Positions 34,533-43,092 of a stretch of 64,000 bases of DNA are shown here, piece by piece. The position numbers were made by a program, and so were the translations under genes. The notes beneath the pieces are model-generated. The model was not told where the DNA came from. It saw nothing but the letters and a program-made list of their open reading frames with translations, and ran no database searches. Source of the DNA: Betaproteobacteria bacterium (GTDB lineage Bacteria; Acidobacteriota; Terriglobia; Acidiferrales; UBA7541); the NCBI GenBank assembly GCA_903970165.1, contig CAJCHZ010000126.1, forward strand, positions 28,542-92,541, read 5' to 3'. The first letter of the stretch is position 1. Each line of letters starts with the position of its first letter.

Positions 34533-36305
34533 TTAGTTGGGAACCACCACAGAAGCCTGGCTGCCCGGCCCGGTTCTCTGCGTAGCCGGCTTCTTCGAGC
34601 TGGTTTTTGCACGGCTGCGTTCCGGCGCGGTCTCCGGCATTCCCCCGACCGTGTAAATGCGCAGCACCATCCCACGGCTCACATGGCCGGTCTTCAGGTG
34701 ATTCCAGTTGCGCACATCCTCTGTCGCTACGCTGAAGCGGTCCGCAATTCCCCCCAGCGTGTCGCCCTTGCGCACGCGATAGCGCACCAGCCTGCTCTTG
34801 GACTCCACCGGTGGTGGCGCCGGAATGATCAATTTCTCGCCCACGTCGAGCGCCGCATGCGCTTCCAGATTATTCGCTTGCGAAACCGCCGCCGGCGTCA
34901 CGTGATATTTCTTCGCTATGCTCGTCAGCGTTTCGCCCGCTTCAATGCGATGCCGCCGCCAGCTCACCCATTTCTCCGCCGGAATATCCGCAATCTCCGC
35001 GGAAAATCTCTCCGCGGTGCCAACAGGAAGATGCAGCTCGAACGAAGGATCGTCAGGAGTCGCCAGCCGCAGCAGCTCCGGGTTCAAATTGCGCAGCGTG
35101 TCCACGTCCACGTCAATCGTTTCCGCCACCAGCCGCAGATCGATCGCCCGCCCCGGCTTTACGATATCCGTCGGTACCGGCTGCTCCGGATCAACCTGAA
35201 TGCCGTAGTGCGCCGCATCCTTGGCGATCAGCGTGAGCGCCAGAATGATCGGCACGTAATTCCGGGTCTCTTTCGGCAGCACATTGCGCTTATAGAGCTC
35301 CCAGAAATCCGCATACCCGGTGCGTTCGATACCCTTCTGCACGTTTCCCGGCCCGCAGTTGTACGCCGCCATCGCCAGGTACCAGTCGCCAAACTGTCCG
35401 TACAAATCCCGCAGATGCTGTGCCGCTGCCCGCGTGGCCTTTTCCGGATCCTGCCGTTCGTCCACCCACCAGGTGTGCCGCAGCCCGTATTCCATGCCCC
35501 GATACGCCACGAACTGCCACATTCCCCGCGCTCCCGCGCGCGAAAGCGCCAGCGGCTGGAACGCGCTCTCCGCCTGCGCCAGATAAATCAAGTCCTGCGG
35601 CACGCCTTCTTCATGCAGCACCCGCGCAATCATTTCACGGTAACGCCCCGAGCGCCGCAGTCCCGTCTCCACGATGGCGCGCCCGCGCGGGGTCTGGAAA
35701 AAATTCAAAAAGGAAAGCACTTCGTCGTTTACCGTCAGCGGCATATCGTGTGAAATGTTTTTGGCCGCTTCTTCCGCCCGCTGTTTCAATTTCGGGTCCA
35801 CCGGAAACGTCATCTCCGCCACTTCGTCAATCGCCGCGGGCACCGCCGGCGCTTCCTGGAAACCATCCCCCGCCCGGAATGCCTGCAGCTCATATCCGTA
35901 AACGGTGTCCACCACACGGCGGAACAATTCGCCCAGCTTCGGATCGCCGTTTACGTCGTAGCCGCTCTCGAGCATCCAGTCCACGGCATCGTCAAAGTCG
36001 CGGCGCGCCGCTTCCAGGTGCCCCGCCTTGTAGTTTTGCTCGCCGGAAGCAAATTTTGCTTCCACCCGCTCCATGAGATATTCCTTCGGCCCGGGCACTC
36101 GAATCGCAAGGGCAGCGATCCACTCGGGTGAAAGCTTTGGCAAGGGAAGCTCTCCGACATGGATGGAAGCCTGCGCTGTGGTTTTATTCGACGGGGTTAG
36201 TGCCGGCACCTGCGCATGCACAGAGCTCTTCGCGGCATCCTCGCAGCCGCCTGCTGCCAGCACAATTCCCGCAAAACTCGCGGCGCACAGTCCAATTTGG
36301 AGCAT
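34533..36305 (-). CDS. Lytic transglycosylase with LysM repeats (MltD-like)
   Basis: A secreted peptidoglycan-cleaving enzyme of about 590 aa. The N-terminus is a hydrophobic signal region ending near Cys in VLAAGGC (possible lipoprotein; the lipobox is weak). A helical region follows, then an SLT domain (about 215-330) with catalytic Glu in YLAQAESAFQPLALSRAGARGMWQF and AAYNCGPGNV, and two LysM domains at the end (HRIEAGETLTSIAKKYHVT, RVRKGDTLGGIADRF). The start is uncertain: GGAG lies directly at the ATG of 36314, so the ATG at 36305 fits better for spacing, but the longer start gives the usual basic n-region. Divergent from the serine hydrolase at 36451. Confidence 0.9.
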   Translation of the reverse strand: MLQIGLCAASFAGIVLAAGGCEDAAKSSVHAQVPALTPSNKTTAQASIHVGELPLPKLSPEWIAALAIRVPGPKEYLMERVEAKFASGEQNYKAGHLEAARRDFDDAVDWMLESGYDVNGDPKLGELFRRVVDTVYGYELQAFRAGDGFQEAPAVPAAIDEVAEMTFPVDPKLKQRAEEAAKNISHDMPLTVNDEVLSFLNFFQTPRGRAIVETGLRRSGRYREMIARVLHEEGVPQDLIYLAQAESAFQPLALSRAGARGMWQFVAYRGMEYGLRHTWWVDERQDPEKATRAAAQHLRDLYGQFGDWYLAMAAYNCGPGNVQKGIERTGYADFWELYKRNVLPKETRNYVPIILALTLIAKDAAHYGIQVDPEQPVPTDIVKPGRAIDLRLVAETIDVDVDTLRNLNPELLRLATPDDPSFELHLPVGTAERFSAEIADIPAEKWVSWRRHRIEAGETLTSIAKKYHVTPAAVSQANNLEAHAALDVGEKLIIPAPPPVESKSRLVRYRVRKGDTLGGIADRFSVATEDVRNWNHLKTGHVSRGMVLRIYTVGGMPETAPERSRAKTSSKKPATQRTGPGSQASVVVPN

Positions 36306-36450
36306 CAATCGCATCTCCTTATGTTAAGTATCTGTTACAGCCCAGGTCAACGCTTTCCGTCGGCGGAGGGGTGACCTACTCAATACACGCCCCGGTCGAA
36401 CGTCCTCTCTGTTTCTCACACGCCCGCTTCGGGATAAACTCTCGCACGAG

Positions 36451-37644
36451 GTGCTCCACGTGAAATCGACCCGCTTCGTCTACCCGCGCAAAGCAACCTG
36501 GAGTGTCCGTTACGTACCCCTCCTTCTTGGCGTATTTGCCGTTGTTGCTGCTGTTGGTGTTGTTACCGTTGTTCCTTCCCCACTGCGCGCCCAGGCCAGG
36601 AGCCTTTCTCCCGAAAAGCGCGCGCAGATAGAAAAATCCGCCTCCAGCTTCATGGCCACAAACAGCGTCCCTGGAATCTCCGTAGCCGTCGTTCAGGATG
36701 GCGAGCTGGTGTGGTCCGGAGGTTTCGGCATGGCCGATCTGGAAAATTTTGTTCCGGCGACACCCGCCACCCTTTTCCGCCTTGGTTCCGTCTCGAAGCC
36801 CATTACCTCCACCGCCATCCTCCAGCTTTACGAGCGCGGAAAACTCGACCTCGACGCCGAAGTCCAGAAATACTGCCCCGCCTTTCCCAAGAAAGAATGG
36901 CCCATCACTACCCGCGAACTCCTCGGCCACCTCGGCGGCATCCGCCACTACAATCCCGACGGCAAAGGCGACATACCCGAAGACAGCGCCAGGCACTTCG
37001 CCACCATGGAAGAGTCGCTCCAGGTTTTTGCCAACGATCCCCTGATTGCGAAGCCCGGCACCCAATATCATTACTCGACGTATGGCTATACCATTCTCGG
37101 TTGTGTCCTCGAAGGCGCTTCTTCTGAGAAATACGTGAACTTCGTCAAGGAAAATGTCTTCGATCCCGCCGGGATGGAGGAGACGCAAGCCGACAATTTC
37201 TTCTCCGTCATTCCACACCGCACGCGCTGGTATCACAAAGACAAAGCCGGAGTCGTGCAAAATGCCGGCGTCCTCGATTCCAGCTACAAAATCCCAGGCG
37301 GCGGCCTCCTCTCCTCCGCGGACGACATGGCCCGCTTTGAAATCGCGCTTCTGTCCAACAAGCTCGTCAAGCCGAGTACACGCGATCTTCTCTGGACCTC
37401 CCAAAAAACGACCGACAGCGCCGAGACGGGCTACGCTCTCGGTTGGGCCGTCACCAGGAAATATTTTGATCTGTTCACCGTCGCGCACAGCGGCGGTCAG
37501 CAAGGCACCAGTGCCTTCATCATGCTCATTCCCGAACGCCGGGCAGGCACCGTTGTCCTCGCCAACATGGACAACGTGGACGCAGGTCTACTCGGCAGGC
37601 AAGTCCTGAAAATCGTGCTGGACCTCACCGGCAAGCCCGAATAA
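36451..37644 (+). CDS. Exported serine hydrolase (beta-lactamase fold)
   Basis: A 397-aa exported protein with one signal helix (about 20-45) and a class-C-beta-lactamase/esterase domain. The nucleophile motif is SVSK (RLGSVSKPITST), the second motif is YHYSTYGYT where family YxN becomes Y-S-T, and HSGG closes the pocket. It may act as a peptidase, esterase or PBP-like hydrolase; substrate unknown. The GTG at 36451 or the GTG at 36460 begins the frame, without a strong SD. A second gene of the same superfamily is at 57614, not obviously related by position. Confidence 0.82.
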   Translation: MLHVKSTRFVYPRKATWSVRYVPLLLGVFAVVAAVGVVTVVPSPLRAQARSLSPEKRAQIEKSASSFMATNSVPGISVAVVQDGELVWSGGFGMADLENFVPATPATLFRLGSVSKPITSTAILQLYERGKLDLDAEVQKYCPAFPKKEWPITTRELLGHLGGIRHYNPDGKGDIPEDSARHFATMEESLQVFANDPLIAKPGTQYHYSTYGYTILGCVLEGASSEKYVNFVKENVFDPAGMEETQADNFFSVIPHRTRWYHKDKAGVVQNAGVLDSSYKIPGGGLLSSADDMARFEIALLSNKLVKPSTRDLLWTSQKTTDSAETGYALGWAVTRKYFDLFTVAHSGGQQGTSAFIMLIPERRAGTVVLANMDNVDAGLLGRQVLKIVLDLTGKPE

Positions 37645-37653
37645 CCATCCGAC

Positions 37654-37739
37654 TTTACTGTATGTTCAATTAAACTCTATAGTATTATTTTCGTTGGGAG
37701 ATTGTGTAGAATGCGCTCGTTCAGCTGGGCGCTTTTTTT
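37654..37739 (+). ncRNA. Candidate small RNA (promoter plus terminator)
   Basis: A -35-like TTTACT (37654-37659) and -10-like TATAGT (37678-37683) are separated by 18 bp. A hairpin GCGCTC/GGGCGC followed by seven T (37713-37739) would end a transcript of about 50 nt starting near 37690. No ORF is present between. Alternatively the terminator simply ends the serine-hydrolase mRNA, 70 nt upstream. Confidence 0.35.
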
Positions 37740-37785
37740 GTTTAGGGGCACTTCTAAGCCGACCCCCTGTCTAAATGACCCGGGG

Positions 37786-37922
37786 ATCAACACTTGTCTA
37801 GACGGCGCGATTCTCTAGCCTCTCCAAGCACTCTAAATTCTCTAGAATCAACACTTCCAAAGCATCTCACAAGTGTTGATTCGAGAAGACTTACAGGCCC
37901 AACTGCTTCAGAATCAACACTT
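37786..37922. repeat. Four ATCAACACTT copies
   Basis: ATCAACACTT lies at 37786, 37846 and 37912 and as its reverse complement AAGTGTTGAT at 37871-37880. The second and the inverted copy form a 12-bp perfect arm pair (GAATCAACACTT 37845-37856 and AAGTGTTGATTC 37871-37882). Spacing between the direct copies is 60 and 66 bp. Confidence 0.7.
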
Positions 37923-37962
37923 ACAAAAACGGGGAGAGGGGGCGCTCCCGTGGCGCGCAGCC

Positions 37963-38991
37963 CTACGGCCAATCCGGAAACACCGCCTCCATACCCCCAC
38001 CGACCCAGTGCTCGTAGAAAGCGTCGCCGCAGGACTTCATGCAGTCGCCGTACGTTGCTGCGAAGTGTCGTCCCCAATGGGGCCGGCGCCCGTCCGCATC
38101 GCAGAACGGATACTCGTCGGAAAGTCCCCATGAGCTGAAGACGCGCCCGCTTTTCTTCATCAAGTTTGGGTCGGCCGCCAGCGCCGCAATGGCTCTTCCG
38201 CTGTAAAGCGGTGTCTCCGAACTGAGATAATTGGCGTCCTTTTTCGCGGCGTCCTGCCAGTTTGCTTCCGTGACGCCAAAATGTTCCAACATGGCCTCGG
38301 AGCGCAAAAATCCTGGCGTTACGGCTACCGCCGCCACATTTCTTTTGCGCAGTTCCCGCGCCATCGCGAACGCCAGCCGGATCACCGACGTCTTCACGAG
38401 GTCATAGAACAGGTGTCCTCGATACGTATAAGAATCCCCGTCGCCCATCTCCACGATGAGTGCCGTCCCCGATTTTTTAGCGCTTTCGATCAAGAGCGGC
38501 GCGGCGAAATGGCTCGTGGTGATGTGCGCATGCAAAACATTGCGCAGATTCGCGAATCCATTTTCAAGATTGAGTGTCCAGAATGTTTTTCCCCAATCTT
38601 GCGGAATAATCTCGGCAACATCGTTCACCACAATGTGTAACTTGCCCTGTTCCTTCTGGATTCGCGCCAGGAGCTTTTTCACCAAGCTCGCATCCGTGTG
38701 ATCCAGAATCGCAGCGATGCCCTTGCCGCCGCGCGCCGTCACCATTTCCGCAGTCTCTTCCACCGTCTCTGGCCGCCGCGCGTGGTCGAACGGCGAATTC
38801 TTCTTCTTCCCCCCGCTTCTTTTTACGCGGTTCGCCCGCGTGCTGCGCCCCGTGCAATAAACAATCGCTCCCGCCTCGCCCAGCGCCAGCGCCGTGCCGC
38901 GCCCCACCCCGCGGGTAGCGCCGGCAACCAGCGCCACCTTGCCGCGAAGATTCGGAGGCTGGTAGGAAGAAGTGGAAATGGAAGTGGCCAT
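37963..38991 (-). CDS. Short-chain dehydrogenase/reductase
   Basis: A 342-aa NAD(P)-binding Rossmann oxidoreductase. The cofactor motif VAGATRGVGRGTA is near residue 22, followed by TGRS. An active-site segment YDLVKTSVIRLAFAMA appears near 208, where the family YxxxK is partly kept (YDLVK). It is longer than classical SDRs (250 aa), with a C-terminal extension of about 70 residues containing SSWGLSDEYPFCDADG. The substrate is unknown. ATG 38991 has GAGG upstream. It is divergent from the TetR gene at 39149, which may regulate it. Confidence 0.85.
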   Translation of the reverse strand: MATSISTSSYQPPNLRGKVALVAGATRGVGRGTALALGEAGAIVYCTGRSTRANRVKRSGGKKKNSPFDHARRPETVEETAEMVTARGGKGIAAILDHTDASLVKKLLARIQKEQGKLHIVVNDVAEIIPQDWGKTFWTLNLENGFANLRNVLHAHITTSHFAAPLLIESAKKSGTALIVEMGDGDSYTYRGHLFYDLVKTSVIRLAFAMARELRKRNVAAVAVTPGFLRSEAMLEHFGVTEANWQDAAKKDANYLSSETPLYSGRAIAALAADPNLMKKSGRVFSSWGLSDEYPFCDADGRRPHWGRHFAATYGDCMKSCGDAFYEHWVGGGMEAVFPDWP

Positions 38992-39054
38992 GGGGCACCT
39001 CGGGAAAGTTTGTCTGACCGACAGCAAGCGATAGGAGGAGGATTATAAACAGCC

Positions 39055-39082
39055 ATTCAGTAATGTCAAGTGGATACTAAAT
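39055..39082. promoter_or_regulatory. Imperfect inverted repeat, possible TetR operator
   Basis: ATTCAGTA (39055-39062) and TACTAAAT (39075-39082) form a near-perfect inverted pair separated by 12 bp in the gap between the divergent SDR and TetR genes, where an operator for the TetR product is expected. Confidence 0.4.
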
Positions 39083-39148
39083 GCCCGTTCAGGTATTCTA
39101 ATCCCGCCACCAGCCGATCTTGCAAACGCAAACGGCCCTGCAAACGCC

Positions 39149-39775
39149 ATGAGCCCTCGCCCCCGCCAAACCTCCGACGAAGATATCCTCGCCGCCGCGG
39201 CCCGCGTCATGCAGCGCCGCAGTCCCACGCAGCTCACGCTCGCCGACGTTGCCAAAGAAGCCGGCGTCGTTCCCGCCACGCTCATTCAGCGCTTTCGTAC
39301 CAAACGCAATCTCATCCTCACCCTGTGCCGCACGGCGCCCTCCAGCTGCGCACAGCAATTTGCCGCCGCCCGCCTTAGACACAAATCCTTGCTCGAAGCC
39401 CTCATCGAGCTGTATGCCCAAGGAACTTCGTTCGCTCCCACTCCGGAAGCCATGGCCAACGGTCTCGCCTGGCTCCAGAATGACTTGACCGATCCCGACT
39501 TCCATTCCATCACCCTCGAACAGTTCCGCATCATTCGCGACGAGACCAGGAGACTTCTCGACGACGCGGTCGCCGCCCGCGAACTGCGCAAGTGCGACGC
39601 CGCGGCACTCGCCCGCCTGATCCAGCACGTCAACGGCGGCGCTATGCTGGCCTGGGCCGTCTACCGCCAAGGCTCCGTCGCCGCCTGGGTACGGCGCGAA
39701 ATCGAGTTTCTTCTGTTACCGTATCGTCTGCCGGCACACAAATCCGCTGTCAAGAGGAGCTCGCGACGCCGATGA
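39149..39775 (+). CDS. TetR family transcriptional regulator
   Basis: A 208-aa regulator. The DNA-binding domain (about 10-58) includes ILAAAARVMQRRSPTQLTLADVAKEAGVVPATLIQRF-like helix-turn-helix segments, and the rest is a ligand domain. It is divergent from the SDR gene and overlaps the GH3 gene at its end by ATGA (39772-39775), so it likely controls or is co-made with both. The N-terminus MSPRPRQTSDEDI is typical. The inducer is unknown. Confidence 0.9.
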   Translation: MSPRPRQTSDEDILAAAARVMQRRSPTQLTLADVAKEAGVVPATLIQRFRTKRNLILTLCRTAPSSCAQQFAAARLRHKSLLEALIELYAQGTSFAPTPEAMANGLAWLQNDLTDPDFHSITLEQFRIIRDETRRLLDDAVAARELRKCDAAALARLIQHVNGGAMLAWAVYRQGSVAAWVRREIEFLLLPYRLPAHKSAVKRSSRRR

Positions 39776-42435
39776 AGATGGGAGCCAGATTTCTTTCGCT
39801 GATTTTTCTATGCGCCGCGATCTCTCCCGCGCTTTGCGCACAGGAGGTTCCGGCGGATGCGCCCTACCTGAATCCAAAGCTCCCTATGGAGCAGCGCGTC
39901 GACGATTTGATTTCCCGCATGACCCTGGATGAAAAAATCTCTCAGATCGGCCACATCGCTCCCGCCCTTCCGCGCCTCCGAATTCCGGCCTATAACTGGT
40001 GGAACGAAGGTCTTCACGGAGTGGCCCGCGCCGGAATCGCCACCGTTTTCCCGCAGGCCATCGGCATGGCCGCCACCTTCGATGCGCCGCTTCTGCACGA
40101 CGTCGCCGATACGATAAGCACGGAATTTCGCGCGAAATATTCGGAAACCGTACATCCGGACGGTTCCACGGACTGGTATCGCGGCCTGACGGTCTGGTCC
40201 CCAAACATCAATATATTCCGCGATCCTCGATGGGGGCGCGGCCAGGAAACCTACGGCGAAGATCCGTTCCTGACCGCCAGACTCGGCGTTGCGTTCATCA
40301 CCGGTCTGCAAGGCCACGATCCGCACTATTTCAAAACGATCGCGACGCCGAAACACTTTGCCGTCCATAGCGGTCCGGAATCCACGCGCCACTCCGTCAA
40401 TGTGGAAGCCTCGCGCCACGACATGGAAGACACTTATTTCCCCGCATTTCGCGCCGCCATTATCGAAGGCAAAGCGGAGTCCCTGATGTGCGCTTACAAT
40501 CGGCTGAACGGCGACCCTGCTTGCGCGAACTCCATGCTGCTCGGTGAACATCTTCGCAAGGACTGGGGCTTCCCGGGCTACGTCGTATCGGATTGCGGCG
40601 CCGTTGCCGACGTTTATAAAGGACACCAGTTCAAGCCGACTCCCGAAGCCGCCGCTGCCGCCGTCTTCAGCGCCGGTATGGACTTGATCTGCGGCGATTC
40701 CCGCGACAACATGAACATGGACACTACCGGACTCACCGGTGCTATCCAGCAAGGCCTGCTTTCAGAGGCTGTTCTCAACCAGGCCGTGCGCCGCCTGTTT
40801 CTTGCGCGATTCCGGCTTGGCCTGTTCGATCCGCCATCCTCGGTTCCCTACTCCAAAATCACTTCCGCGGAAAACGACACGGAAGCGCACCGTCAGCTCG
40901 CCCTTCGCATGGCGCGCGAATCCATCGTGTTGCTCAAGAATAAAAACAATCTCCTGCCGCTAAAGCATGTGCCGGCTACGATCGCCGTCATTGGCCCCGA
41001 TGCCGACAGCCTCGACGCCCTCGTCGGAAATTACAACGGCACGCCGTCGCAACCGGTAACGATACTCGCCGGCATCCGCAATCGTTTTCCCCAATCGAAA
41101 GTCGTTTTTGTCCAAGGCACCGGGCTCGTCGGTCCAGCCACCAAATCGATTCCGACGAGCGCGCTCTGCACCGACACCACGTGCGCCGAGCATGGCCTCA
41201 AAGCCGACTATTTCTCGAACATGACTCTCGAAGGCTCGCCGGTCCTGAGCCGCACCGACGCCTCCGTCGATTTCGCCTGGACGGATGGAGCCGTCGCTCC
41301 GCAGCTTCTGAACAAATATTCCATTCGCTGGACCGGCGTGCTCGTTCCTCCCGAATCCGGCGACTACTTGCTCGGCTTCACAGGTGAAGACGGCTTCCGC
41401 GTCTGGCTCGATGGCGCCCTCGTCGTTAGAGACTGGACACTTCACCGTCCCGCCAACACCGAAACCAAGCAGCTTCACCTTGAAAAGGGCCGTCCTTATT
41501 CGTTGCAGATCGAATACTTTCAGAACCTTCGCATTCCCGAAGCTCGCCTGATTTGGAGCCTCCCCGGCGGCGAGGAAGCGCAAGCTGTGGACGCCGCGCG
41601 CGACGCGGATCTCGTCATTGCCGTAATGGGTCTTTCCCCACGCATCGAAGGCGAAGAAATGAAAGTCAGCGCCGAAGGGTTTGCGAGCGGCGATCGCACG
41701 CGCATCGAGCTTCCCGCCCCGCAAGAACAGCTCCTCGAACGAGTCGCCGCGATCGGCAAGCCAACTGTCCTTGTGCTAACCAGCGGCAGCGCGCTCGCCA
41801 TCAACTGGGCCAACGCAAATATTCCGGCCATCCTGGAAGCCTGGTATCCCGGCGGCCAGGGTGGCACTGCCGTCGCCGAAGCACTCGCAGGCGATTTCAG
41901 TCCCGCGGGACGGTTACCGGTCACGTTCTACAAATCTCTCGATCCGCTTCCTGCTTTCGAGGACTATTCCATGGCCAAACGCACCTACCGCTACTTCGAT
42001 GGCGATCCGCTCTATCCGTTCGGCTTCGGCTTGAGCTACACCACATTCGCGTACCAGCATCCGCGTGTCGATCAGGCAAATATCTCCGCCAAGGACGCCA
42101 TCACGATTTCAGTGGATGTCAAAAACACTGGCTCAATGGGCAGCGACGAAGTCGTTCAGCTCTACCTCACACACTCGAGCATTAAGGGAGCCCCGCTGCG
42201 CGCATTGGAAGGATTCGAGCGCATTCACCTGGAACGCGACGAGATGAGGACCGTGAAATTCACGCTACGCGACCGCGACCTCAGCATCGTAGATGGAACC
42301 GGGAAGCACCGCATCGTACCCGGAAAGGTCGAAGCCTGGATCGGCGGCGGCCAACCCCTCTCCACTCCCATCGCCAAGCCGGCCGGTGCCGCGACGCAAT
42401 TCACGATTATCACGGAAGCTACGCTGCCGGATTAA
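39772..42435 (+). CDS. Exported GH3 beta-glucosidase/xylosidase with PA14 domain
   Basis: An 887-aa exported glycosidase. A signal peptide covers about 1-24. The GH3 barrel (about 30-330) carries WWNEGLHGVAR, FRDPRWGRGQETYGEDP, TPKHFAVHSGPE and VVSDCGAV, whose Asp274 is the likely nucleophile. Then a GH3 C domain is interrupted by a PA14 carbohydrate-binding insert (about 475-600, SGDYLLGFTGEDGFRVWLDG) and completed by GxxSPRIEGEEM-type and AWYPGGQGG segments, with a Fn3-like domain at the end (YPFGFGLSYTTFAYQ onward). It cleaves beta-linked glucose or xylose from oligosaccharides outside the cytoplasm. The start is at ATG 39772 within the stop of tetR, so translation is coupled. Confidence 0.93.
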   Translation: MKMGARFLSLIFLCAAISPALCAQEVPADAPYLNPKLPMEQRVDDLISRMTLDEKISQIGHIAPALPRLRIPAYNWWNEGLHGVARAGIATVFPQAIGMAATFDAPLLHDVADTISTEFRAKYSETVHPDGSTDWYRGLTVWSPNINIFRDPRWGRGQETYGEDPFLTARLGVAFITGLQGHDPHYFKTIATPKHFAVHSGPESTRHSVNVEASRHDMEDTYFPAFRAAIIEGKAESLMCAYNRLNGDPACANSMLLGEHLRKDWGFPGYVVSDCGAVADVYKGHQFKPTPEAAAAAVFSAGMDLICGDSRDNMNMDTTGLTGAIQQGLLSEAVLNQAVRRLFLARFRLGLFDPPSSVPYSKITSAENDTEAHRQLALRMARESIVLLKNKNNLLPLKHVPATIAVIGPDADSLDALVGNYNGTPSQPVTILAGIRNRFPQSKVVFVQGTGLVGPATKSIPTSALCTDTTCAEHGLKADYFSNMTLEGSPVLSRTDASVDFAWTDGAVAPQLLNKYSIRWTGVLVPPESGDYLLGFTGEDGFRVWLDGALVVRDWTLHRPANTETKQLHLEKGRPYSLQIEYFQNLRIPEARLIWSLPGGEEAQAVDAARDADLVIAVMGLSPRIEGEEMKVSAEGFASGDRTRIELPAPQEQLLERVAAIGKPTVLVLTSGSALAINWANANIPAILEAWYPGGQGGTAVAEALAGDFSPAGRLPVTFYKSLDPLPAFEDYSMAKRTYRYFDGDPLYPFGFGLSYTTFAYQHPRVDQANISAKDAITISVDVKNTGSMGSDEVVQLYLTHSSIKGAPLRALEGFERIHLERDEMRTVKFTLRDRDLSIVDGTGKHRIVPGKVEAWIGGGQPLSTPIAKPAGAATQFTIITEATLPD

Positions 42436-42504
42436 TCCGCGATTGGCCTGCTGTGCGAGAACGGCTGACAAGCTGCCCAAGCCTTATTCCTCTAAAGATT
42501 TCTC

Positions 42505-42533
42505 TTGCATTTTCCCAAAAAGTCTTGTACTCT
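42505..42533 (+). promoter_or_regulatory. Sigma-70-type promoter ahead of cspA leader
   Basis: TTGCAT (42505-42510) and TACTCT (42528-42533) are separated by 17 bp. Transcription would start near 42540, which is 180 nt upstream of the cold-shock start codon. A terminator hairpin (42579-42609) lies between. Confidence 0.5.
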
Positions 42534-42539
42534 ATTTTT

Positions 42540-42609
42540 GCGTTTGTTGCTCTTGTATCGCCTTTGGATGTGTAAAGCGGTCGCAAGGTCAAACTTGCGG
42601 CCTTTTTTT
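42540..42609 (+). ncRNA. Candidate small RNA or attenuated leader
   Basis: The putative promoter at 42505-42533 and a 9-bp hairpin GGTCGCAAG/CTTGCGGCC followed by seven T (42579-42609) define a transcript of about 70 nt upstream of the cold-shock gene. It may be a free small RNA or a leader whose terminator must be bypassed for cspA to be made. Evidence is structural only. Confidence 0.4.
42579..42609 (+). terminator. Terminator/attenuator in cspA leader
   Basis: A 9-bp stem (42579-42587 with 42594-42602, one wobble), loop GTCAAA and T7 tail. It lies 110 nt before the cspA start. Confidence 0.7.
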
Positions 42610-42719
42610 ACGTCTGGAAGACGGCCGTAACTCTTAAGAGGGGTTCGGATTTCGAGGCACCAAATAGCTCAATTTAGTAATGCTCGGCTGTGACCCAGCC
42701 GACAGAAAAGAGTACAGCA

Positions 42720-42926
42720 GTGAGTAAAGAACAAGGAACAGTGAAGTGGTTCAATGCCAGCAAGGGCTTCGGGTTCATCCAGCGCCAGAGCGGTGAGGAC
42801 GTTTTCGTCCATTTCTCCGCGATCGTGGCTGATGGCTACAAGTCGTTGAATGATGGCCAAGCGGTTGAATTCGAAGTGACCAAGGGCCCCAAGGGCCTGC
42901 AGGCCTCGAACGTCCAACCCCTCTAA
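42720..42926 (+). CDS. cspA: Cold-shock protein (CspA family)
   Basis: A 68-aa single cold-shock domain RNA/DNA-binding protein. RNP-1-like GFGFIQ and RNP-2-like VFVHFSAI are present after GTVKWFNASK. It acts as an RNA chaperone or antiterminator. I chose the GTG at 42720 (VSKEQGTVKWF), since the upstream in-frame GTG at 42690 adds ten non-family residues. The leader is about 180 nt long and contains a terminator; a strong terminator follows the gene. Confidence 0.93.
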   Translation: MSKEQGTVKWFNASKGFGFIQRQSGEDVFVHFSAIVADGYKSLNDGQAVEFEVTKGPKGLQASNVQPL

Positions 42927-42947
42927 TACCGCTTCACAAAAATACAG

Positions 42948-42981
42948 AACGGGCGGAACGCTTCGGCGTCCCGCCCGTTTT
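42948..42981 (+). terminator. Rho-independent terminator of cspA
   Basis: AACGGGCGG and CCGCCCGTT arms with an inner ACGC/GCGT stem and a TTCG tetraloop, then TTTT. It is a very stable hairpin 21 nt after the cspA stop. Confidence 0.85.
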
Positions 42982-43092
42982 GCTTTAGGCCGCATGAACT
43001 GGTTTCAGTGGAACAGATTAGGTCGCACAGACTTTAGTTTGTGCTCAGTTGGAGGTATGCGCGGGCCGCGCTCTCTGGCTGCAACTCCGCCG

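Larger units (their letters stand above)
37645..37962. other. Intergenic region with repeats and sRNA-like unit
   Basis: This 318-nt region has no protein gene. It contains a promoter-like pair followed by a terminator (37654-37739) and four copies of ATCAACACTT, one inverted (37786-37922). Confidence 0.6.

Noticed and set aside
37794..38138. Plus-strand open frame with repeated ESTL-like residues
   Set aside because: The repeats come from the ATCAACACTT copies read in frame, and its second half lies antisense to the SDR gene.
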